A stretch of 10,885 bases of DNA from Gammaproteobacteria bacterium (lineage in GTDB: Bacteria > Pseudomonadota > Gammaproteobacteria > DSM-26407). The DNA lies in contig JAQVKR010000051.1 in the NCBI GenBank assembly GCA_028694565.1, positions 1 through 10,885 of the forward strand, read 5' to 3'. Below the pieces are notes generated by a model. The model saw only the letters and a program-made list of their open reading frames with translations. It ran no database searches and was not told the origin of the DNA. The position numbers and the translations under genes are program-made. Positions 5,041-10,885 of this stretch are shown one piece after another. Numbering within the stretch: the first letter of the stretch is position 1; each line of letters opens with the position of its first letter.

Positions 5041-7473
5041 CAGCTCCAGGCCCTGCTCCCGGATGAACCCGCCGGCGAGGTGCTGGACGATCCCCAACGA
5101 GTGGAGGTCGCCGTTGGCCGCCCACGCCAAGTGGCGGTCGATCTCCTGAGCGGTCCAGCGGGCGCCGGGATCCATACCGGGCCCGGCGAAAATCCCCATC
5201 TCCCGGCCGATGGCCCACTGGCGCACTGCCATCCCCGCCTCCGCGTTGAAGGCCACCCCCTGCTCCTCCATGCGGGCCAGGGACTCCTGCCATCCCCGGG
5301 CCTCCTGGAGGCTCGCCTGGGCCGACTCCCGCAACGCCTCCTGGCGCTGCAGGCCCCCGGCGAGCTCCGCCGCCAAGCTGTCGCCAGTCTTCTCGGACAC
5401 CTGGGCGGCCGTCGACCGTGCGGCCTCCTCCATCGACTGCCAGTGCCGGCCGTACTGGGTGTCCTGAGCGAACTTGAGGGCGTCCTGCCAGTGCTGTCTA
5501 ATTTGCGCATCGCTCCGACCCTCCAATCCGAGTTCACCCCTCAATGAGACTGGGCTTATCAGATCGAGCACCTTGGGGTTCTGCGCTGCAAGTGTTGCTC
5601 GCCCAAGCATCGTTGCAGCCTGCCCCGTGCTGAAACCGTGCGATTTGGCAAACTCCTCCTGTAGCCGCTGCACCTCCCCGTGCTCCTGCCGGAAGGTGGC
5701 TCCCTCGCCATGGCGCCAGGTGTCGCTGGCCGACGTCTCGCTGCCGGCCTGGTGCAGGAACCGCTCCATCTGGTTGAAGACCGCCGTGGTGTTGGTGGAG
5801 TAGTCCGCCATCTGCGTCTCGGCCGCCTGGAGGGACCGGCTGAGCTGGCTCTGGACGTTGGACTTGACCGCATTGCCGATGCTGGCGCTGAAGGGCAAGT
5901 CCGACTGGGGCACCTGCATGAAGGCGCCGGCGCCGGTGGTGGTGTAGGTGACGCCGGTCTCCGGGTCGGTGATGGTGGTGGTGCCGGTCCGGAAGCTCGG
6001 GGAGGTGTTCTGCTGCCACCATGAGGCGTTGCCGAGGCTGGTGTTGCCGAGGCTGATGTTGCCGGTGGAGGCCTCGTCGGCCCCCTTGCTCACCGGTGCC
6101 TCGTAGCTGCCGGCCACCCGGGCGGCGAGGCTCGCCATCATCGCCCCACCCTGGTTGATCACCAGGTAGGAGATCATGGGGATGGAGAGGGAGAGGTAGC
6201 CCGCCACCGCCGAGACGTCGCTCATGACCTGCCCCAGGGCGGTGTGGGTCGCCATGGACAGGGCCGTGTAGCCGGTCGGCAGCACCAGGCCGCTCTGGGC
6301 CGGGAACTGGGAGAAGAAGGTCATGGCGAAGTGCAGCAGCGCGTAGAGGGGCGCCCAGAGCTGGATCCAGAGCAGGGCCTTCAGGTAGGTCAGCGCCACC
6401 TTGGCGGCCGCGGGCAAGATGAGCAGCATCAGCACCACGGGGAAGATGGCGTAGATGAACGACTCGAAGATACCCCGCAGCAGCGGCAGGGTTCGCCCGG
6501 CGAGCTCACCCATGGCCGCGAAGGTGGTGCGCCGCTCCTGCTCGGCGCGGGCCAGCGCGAAGTCCTGGGCCGCGGCGCCGGCGTCGACCCGGGCGGCAAA
6601 CTGGGTGAGCCCCCGGCGCAGGGAGTTGGCGAGCGCGTTCTGGCGGATGATCTGCTCGGCGCTCATGGAGAGCCCGGCGATGTACTGGTAGGAGATGGGC
6701 ATCGCCGCGGCGAACTTGGCGACGGCGGCCGCCTGGTCGGGCGCCTTGACGAGCTTGCGGCCGTAGTAGCTCCGGGCGCTGTCCACGGTGGCGTTGATCT
6801 CGGTGCCGAGCACACCATTGGCCCCCACCCGACAGACCACCGTGTCCCGGCTCCCACTGGCATCGGTGTGCACATAGCTCCGGGACTGGGAGGTGTGGCC
6901 CTTCAGGAACTCCAGGGTGTCCGTGGCCGAGAGCAGGTCATCCCAGGTGTAGAGCCCCAGCAGCAGGTCGTAGAAGACGCAGGACTGCCAGAACTCGGCA
7001 AGGTTCCCGGCCACCCGGCTGTCGGTGATCTCGAACCGGGTGCTGGCCTCCACCAGGTACTGGCCGAAGAGCATGCCGCTCTTGTGGTACTGGATATCGT
7101 CCGGCAGGCTGAACACCGTCTCGAAGGCCCGGGTCATCCAGTCGCCGATCTTGCTGGCGCCGCCGGCGAACATGGCGAGCCCCAGCGGGACGTTGCCCAC
7201 CACTCCTGACTGGGTCACATCGATGCGATCGGTGATGATGACGTTGGTGCGCGGCACCAGCACCACGTTGACCACCAGCACCACGGCCAGCAGCCACTGG
7301 AGGTTGACCGCCCTCCCCCGGAAGGCCGCCTCCACCATCACCCAGAGCAGCCCCACCAGCCCCGAGATCTTGAGGATGGCGATGAAGTCCCCGTCCCCGA
7401 CGATGGCGGCGATGCCGTTGAACACCAGCCGCAGGAACTCGCCGTTGCCGTAGCTGAAGATCTCCCAGTTCAT
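4996..7473 (-). CDS. traG: Conjugative transfer protein TraG, N-terminal and central region (frameshifted)
   Basis: This 825-codon frame matches F-type TraG, an inner-membrane protein needed for pilus assembly through its N-terminal half and for mating-pair stabilisation through its C-terminal half. The N-terminus has membrane segments at about 30-51 and 58-74, and a further cluster near 340-420 with long hydrophobic runs. Residues from about 440 onward are soluble, Gln/Ala/Glu-rich and helical. The start at 7473 has GGGAGGGG about 9 bases upstream. The frame ends early at a TAG (4996-4998), while the natural tail continues in the -1 frame to 4580. The protein as read is therefore missing roughly its last 140 residues. 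It follows traH after a 65-bp gap, as expected in an F-type operon. If the shift is real, the exclusion and stabilisation function carried by the C-terminus may be lost. Confidence 0.88.
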   Translation of the reverse strand: MNWEIFSYGNGEFLRLVFNGIAAIVGDGDFIAILKISGLVGLLWVMVEAAFRGRAVNLQWLLAVVLVVNVVLVPRTNVIITDRIDVTQSGVVGNVPLGLAMFAGGASKIGDWMTRAFETVFSLPDDIQYHKSGMLFGQYLVEASTRFEITDSRVAGNLAEFWQSCVFYDLLLGLYTWDDLLSATDTLEFLKGHTSQSRSYVHTDASGSRDTVVCRVGANGVLGTEINATVDSARSYYGRKLVKAPDQAAAVAKFAAAMPISYQYIAGLSMSAEQIIRQNALANSLRRGLTQFAARVDAGAAAQDFALARAEQERRTTFAAMGELAGRTLPLLRGIFESFIYAIFPVVLMLLILPAAAKVALTYLKALLWIQLWAPLYALLHFAMTFFSQFPAQSGLVLPTGYTALSMATHTALGQVMSDVSAVAGYLSLSIPMISYLVINQGGAMMASLAARVAGSYEAPVSKGADEASTGNISLGNTSLGNASWWQQNTSPSFRTGTTTITDPETGVTYTTTGAGAFMQVPQSDLPFSASIGNAVKSNVQSQLSRSLQAAETQMADYSTNTTAVFNQMERFLHQAGSETSASDTWRHGEGATFRQEHGEVQRLQEEFAKSHGFSTGQAATMLGRATLAAQNPKVLDLISPVSLRGELGLEGRSDAQIRQHWQDALKFAQDTQYGRHWQSMEEAARSTAAQVSEKTGDSLAAELAGGLQRQEALRESAQASLQEARGWQESLARMEEQGVAFNAEAGMAVRQWAIGREMGIFAGPGMDPGARWTAQEIDRHLAWAANGDLHSLGIVQHLAGGFIREQGLELAGVRQRPVPRGFML

Positions 7474-7538
7474 CTCCGGTCACCCCTCCCTATGCCAGCC
7501 TGTTCTGTCGCCTTTCCTCGCCATGCCCGCCCTGCTCC

Positions 7539-8954
7539 CTACTGGGAGGAGGCCCACACCAGGTTCCGGTAGATGCCCGGCGAGAGCCGGCCGATGAGGG
7601 CCCGCTCGTACTCCCGCACCCGGGTGGTGAACATCAGCGACTCGTCGAAGGCCTTGCGGTTCTTTTCCATGAAGGCGCTGATCTGCTCGCGGGCCTTGCG
7701 CACGCCGTCATTAAACGCCTCGACCTTGTCTCCCGACTGGTTGGGCAGGGTGCTCACGCTGGCGGAGACCTTCCCCAGCAGGTCGCGCAGATAGGTGTAG
7801 AGGATGTCCTTGGCGATGAGGGCGGCGTACTGGTCGATGGAGTCGGAGATGAGGCCGGGCAGCATGGCGTACTCCACGGTGAGGAACTTGTGGACCGGCA
7901 GGGTGGTGGCGGAAAGCAGGCCGCGCTGCGCGTCATCTAGGGCGGCGTCGGCCCCGATCTTCCCGGCGATACCGTTGAGCAGGGTCCCCACCATGGCGGT
8001 GAAGCTCTTCGCCGGGTCGATTTTCAGGGTCGTCTCGGTATCCATCTCGGTGCAGCTCCGCTCATCGCTTGTGCCGTCGGAGCAGGTGCGGATGGTCACC
8101 TCGCCGCCCACGAGGAGGGCCTGCAGGAACTGCTGGCCGCGGCTGTCCTCGAGGATCGAGGGGTAGATCCGGCGGATGGTCAGGGTGTCCTCCTTGCCGG
8201 GCTCCTGGGGCGCCAGGATGATGGTCCCGGAGAGGTTCATCATGACCTGGGCCATGTTCTTGTCGCTGCGGAAGAAGGAGTTGTGGTAGAGCGCCCGCCA
8301 GGCGATGTTGCCCGGAGTGGCGATCACGTCCGCCGCGCTGCCCGGGGCGGCGCCGTCCAGGGTGGCGCGGCGCTCGCCGCCGGTGGTGCAGGCCACCTCG
8401 GCCTCCGCCCAGGCCTCGCCCCTGCTGCCGACCCGCTCCACGATGCAGCCCTGCTTATCCGCTCCGAATTGCTTGAGGACTCCGCCCAGCAGCTCGCTGC
8501 CCGCCTCGCAGGCGTTGACCGAGTTGAGGCCGTACTTCTGGGCCCAGGTCTCGATCTGCTCCATGGTGGAGGCGATCTGGGGGCTGATGGTGCGCAGCGC
8601 CAGCATGAAGGCCTGGCTGACGGCCACCGAGCCGATGTTCTGCAGCATGGCCACGAACTGGTCGGCGTTGATGAAGCTGAAGCCCCCGGAGAAGAGATCG
8701 ATGCCGCCACAGCCGGCCCGGAACTTGGGGAACTGGATGCTGTAGAGGGTGTAGTTGCGCTGGGGCACGCGCATGAAGAGGCTCCCGCCGGTGTAGTAGC
8801 CGGCGGACTGCCCCTCGTAGGCGCCCGGCTTCGTCACGTTGGTGAAGTTGAGGTCCCCGAAGAAGGACTCCATGTCGCCGGCCACGTCGGCGCGGGCGGC
8901 GGTCGCGGCCAGCAGTGCGGCCGCGCAGAGACAGGCGAGCAGGCGAAGGGGCAT
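7539..8954 (-). CDS. traH: Conjugal transfer pilus assembly protein TraH
   Basis: The product is 471 residues, close to the 458 of F TraH. A signal peptide spans residues 1-22, with a clear ARA cleavage site before D23. The mature protein begins with the TraH-typical region containing FFGDLNFTNVT, GYYTGGSLFMRVP and the AGCGGIDLFSGGFSFIN block, the best family markers. The mature part has six cysteines, consistent with disulfides formed in the periplasm, and C-terminal helices. TraH takes part in pilus extension and retraction in the F-type type IV secretion system together with TraF, TraW, TraU and TrbI. A GGGAG site lies 7 bases upstream of the ATG. Only 2 bases separate the gene from the traF stop codon, so the two are almost certainly co-transcribed. 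Confidence 0.95.
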   Translation of the reverse strand: MPLRLLACLCAAALLAATAARADVAGDMESFFGDLNFTNVTKPGAYEGQSAGYYTGGSLFMRVPQRNYTLYSIQFPKFRAGCGGIDLFSGGFSFINADQFVAMLQNIGSVAVSQAFMLALRTISPQIASTMEQIETWAQKYGLNSVNACEAGSELLGGVLKQFGADKQGCIVERVGSRGEAWAEAEVACTTGGERRATLDGAAPGSAADVIATPGNIAWRALYHNSFFRSDKNMAQVMMNLSGTIILAPQEPGKEDTLTIRRIYPSILEDSRGQQFLQALLVGGEVTIRTCSDGTSDERSCTEMDTETTLKIDPAKSFTAMVGTLLNGIAGKIGADAALDDAQRGLLSATTLPVHKFLTVEYAMLPGLISDSIDQYAALIAKDILYTYLRDLLGKVSASVSTLPNQSGDKVEAFNDGVRKAREQISAFMEKNRKAFDESLMFTTRVREYERALIGRLSPGIYRNLVWASSQ

Positions 8955-8956
8955 GG

Positions 8957-9790
8957 TCAGTCTCCCGCGAGGATGCGTGTCACGAAGGGATCGGGCGCCC
9001 CAGGCGCCATGAGGGTGTAGATGCGGTCCCGGAGCTCGGAGTGGCTCACGTAGCCGAAGCTAACGGGGTGTATGGCCCGGGAACGGGGCTCCACCAGGTA
9101 GACCGCAGGCACGGTGTCCACCTGCAGGGCGACGCCGGCGCCGGCGTTCAACCGGGGGTGGGGATACTCGGGCAGTCCGCCGCCGTCCAGGCTCACCGGG
9201 ATGACATGGAAGCCATAGGCCCCGGCGAAGGCCCTGAGCACAGGCGCGAAGCGGTGGCAGTAGGGGCAGTCGGACTTGAAGAAGAAGAGCAGCCCCCGGG
9301 TGGCGGCCAGTTCCCGGAGCGCAACATCCATGGCCGCCAGGCGCGTGTCGTTGCGCACGTGGACCGCCTGGTCGTTGACCGGATGCTCGAGGCGCGTGTC
9401 GAGCGCCGGGGTGGACCACAGCACCCGCTGCCAGCTCTCGGCGAAGGCCCCGGAGCGGGCCATCACCTCCTGGTTGAGGCGCATGTAATCGCGCACGGCC
9501 GCCTCGCGCTCACTCGGGTCATCGGTCATGATGGCCGCCGCCCGCGCCGCCTCCAGGGCCTGCTGGAGCGCCTGCAGGGCCGCCACGGGATCCCGTGTCG
9601 CGGGCGCGGCGGCCGCCGGCGCCGGCGGCGCGGCCTCGGGCGCCTCCCGTTCGGCATCCGGCTCGGGCTCCGGATCGGGCGCCTCGTACCAGAACCAGCC
9701 CTCCCCCGGGCGGGTGAACAGGGGGCCGCCCTCCCCGGCCGTGGACAGCACCGGGAGCAGGAGCAGGGCCATCAGCAGCGCCCCTCTCAT
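8957..9790 (-). CDS. traF: Conjugal transfer pilus assembly protein TraF, thioredoxin-like with CPYC
   Basis: The product is 277 residues. A signal peptide covers about 1-18 (MRGALLMALLLLPVLSTA). A Pro/Glu/Ala-rich linker (37-66) follows the conserved GWFWYE segment (31-36). The thioredoxin-fold domain (about 165-265) has CPYC at 175-178 and the cis-Pro loop TVP at 226-228. These are the only two cysteines, so this TraF is probably an active periplasmic disulfide oxidoreductase or isomerase for cysteine-rich partners such as TraN. The ATG at 9790 forms an ATGA overlap with the traN stop, and GGGGG lies about 8 bases upstream. A longer in-frame opening upstream is only the shadow of traN and is not part of the protein. 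The traN-traF-traH-traG order supports the assignment. Confidence 0.94.
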   Translation of the reverse strand: MRGALLMALLLLPVLSTAGEGGPLFTRPGEGWFWYEAPDPEPEPDAEREAPEAAPPAPAAAAPATRDPVAALQALQQALEAARAAAIMTDDPSEREAAVRDYMRLNQEVMARSGAFAESWQRVLWSTPALDTRLEHPVNDQAVHVRNDTRLAAMDVALRELAATRGLLFFFKSDCPYCHRFAPVLRAFAGAYGFHVIPVSLDGGGLPEYPHPRLNAGAGVALQVDTVPAVYLVEPRSRAIHPVSFGYVSHSELRDRIYTLMAPGAPDPFVTRILAGD

Positions 9791-10885
9791 GGCATCATCC
9801 CCCGGATGCGCTCCTCCATCATCCGGCTCATCTCCGCCTCCGAGGGGCGGATGACCGACTCGGCCGCCTGAAGGGCGTCGGCGTAGAACTCCGAGAAGTC
9901 GATGGCGGCGAAGTCGAGGGAGACCAGCTCCTCGGGGGTGAAGCCGCGGCACTCCGGGCGCTTCGCCTCGCCCCAGCCCAGATCGATCTGGGGCCGGCCC
10001 TGCTCGTGGATGATGCGCCCCAGCTTGGACTTGAAGCAGCAGTAGGTGTACTTGCGGGCGATGCAGCCGAAGGGGGTGTCGTTGCTGCAGTAGTTGCCCA
10101 CGTAGTGGCACTGGCCGGCGCCCCGGCGCTCGGCGAGGATCCGCTCGGTCTCGCTGCACTGGGCGAGCCCCAGGTCCTGGCCCCAGCCGCTCTCCTTGCA
10201 GCAGTTGGAGAAGCCGAGCACGGTCTTCTTGCAGCGCAGGTCCTCGCCCTTGAAGATGACCAGCTCCTCGGTGTCGAAGTCCTTGGCCGCCGCCTCGATG
10301 GCGCCGAGGTAGCTCGCCGCGAGCGCGAAGTCCTGATTCGGCTCGTAGCCGGTGTCGAAGCACTCCCCCTCGATGCAGAAGAGCGCCCCGCCGCAATCGA
10401 GCACGGTGCGCGACTCGCCCGCGCCGGCCGGGCAGCGGAAGGTCTGCTCGTACTCGGTGCAGCGGCCCTCCCCGTCCCGGGTGAGGCAGAGCGAGCCGGT
10501 CTGGGTGCAGCCCCGCTCCCGGAGCTCGGCGCAGTAGGGCTCCTCCTCGGTGGTCCCCCCAGCGCCGCAGAGGTAGTCCCCCTGGTAGCGCCAGCAGGCC
10601 CGGTGGACCTCCACCCCGTCGATGATGCGGGACTCCTCCGGCTCCAGGCACGTCTCCGCGCCGACGGCGCTGCAGGCCTCCCCGGTCCCGCAGGTGCTGC
10701 TCCAGTGGTCCGTCACCCGGGGCTCCCCCTCCAGGCGGAACTGGAAGCGCGCCCCGTAGCGGTGCCAGCTGCTCCCGCCGTCGTCGTCCACCTCCGCCAC
10801 CACCTGCCAGCCGTTGCCGGCGGAAGGCGGCTCGAGGATCCGGCAGGCGGCGGTGTCGTCGTAGCTGCCCCTGGAGATGCGGCTG
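9787..10885 (-). CDS. traN: Mating-pair stabilisation protein TraN, C-terminal part (cut by window edge)
   Basis: The frame is open through the right edge, so the 5' end with the signal peptide is missing; 365 residues are visible. The sequence is cysteine rich, with 24 cysteines including two CC pairs (SNCCKES and TYCCFKSK). The block around LRCKKTVLGFSNCCKESGWG and the block GCIARKYTYCCFKSKLGRII are typical of the TraN C-terminal region. TraN is the outer-membrane adhesin of F-type systems that contacts the recipient and stabilises mating pairs; its C-terminal cysteines form many disulfides. It overlaps traF by ATGA, so translation is coupled. A GTG at 10803 is an internal Val codon, not the start. 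A neighbouring frame across this region is only a shadow. Confidence 0.95.
   Translation of the reverse strand, partial: SRISRGSYDDTAACRILEPPSAGNGWQVVAEVDDDGGSSWHRYGARFQFRLEGEPRVTDHWSSTCGTGEACSAVGAETCLEPEESRIIDGVEVHRACWRYQGDYLCGAGGTTEEEPYCAELRERGCTQTGSLCLTRDGEGRCTEYEQTFRCPAGAGESRTVLDCGGALFCIEGECFDTGYEPNQDFALAASYLGAIEAAAKDFDTEELVIFKGEDLRCKKTVLGFSNCCKESGWGQDLGLAQCSETERILAERRGAGQCHYVGNYCSNDTPFGCIARKYTYCCFKSKLGRIIHEQGRPQIDLGWGEAKRPECRGFTPEELVSLDFAAIDFSEFYADALQAAESVIRPSEAEMSRMMEERIRGMMP

Noticed and set aside
6244..7209. A long plus-strand frame across traG.
   Set aside because: It is antisense to the membrane-spanning part of TraG, with Gly/Glu/His-rich low-complexity sequence and no motif.
9791..10651. 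An upstream extension of the traF frame giving a 564-residue product.
   Set aside because: The extra part is a shadow of traN. TraF has its own signal peptide and ribosome binding site at 9790.
1..10885. tRNA or rRNA genes, CRISPR arrays, insertion sequences, integrase genes, or attachment repeats.
   Set aside because: None was seen by eye on either strand. The mobile-element interpretation rests only on the transfer genes.

Overview
The window is high-GC DNA (sampled lines reach about 73% G+C). It most likely comes from a gammaproteobacterium and includes part of an integrative conjugative element or plasmid. The taxon is inferred only from composition and from the F-type transfer genes; no rRNA, tRNA or other taxonomic marker is present.

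Left part (1-3255, plus strand): a compact four-gene cassette. It contains a radical SAM/SPASM protein (10-1104), a PqqD-like peptide-binding protein (1118-1477), an NTF2/SnoaL-fold protein (1578-2117) and a second, paralogous radical SAM/SPASM protein (2206-3255). A 35-codon reading frame with coding-like composition sits between the PqqD-like and SnoaL-like genes. Radical SAM/SPASM enzymes with a PqqD-like partner normally modify a ribosomally made peptide or build a cofactor from one. No known precursor, protease or exporter is visible here, so the product is unknown. The operon may begin left of the window.

Middle part (3256-4556, plus strand): two genes I do not recognise. One encodes a putative lipoprotein of 276 residues, the other a 104-residue protein with a short membrane hairpin, and their ends overlap. 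The lipoprotein gene is much richer in A+T than its flanks, which suggests separate acquisition. Their position beside traG, and the pairing of a lipoprotein with an inner-membrane protein, makes an exclusion or other accessory conjugation role conceivable but unproven.

Right part (4580-10885, minus strand): an F-type type IV secretion block read right to left: traN (3' part only), traF, traH and traG. traN and traF overlap by ATGA. TraF carries a CPYC thioredoxin motif and serves an envelope complex whose TraN is extremely cysteine rich; no trbB gene lies between traF and traH. The traG frame stops at 4996, but its C-terminal ~140 codons continue in the -1 frame down to 4580. This indicates a frameshift mutation, a sequencing error in a homopolymer, or frameshifting.

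The radical SAM cassette and the orphan pair run convergently into traG, with only 23 bp between opposing stop codons. The simplest reading is that the left half is cargo inserted next to the end of a transfer operon.
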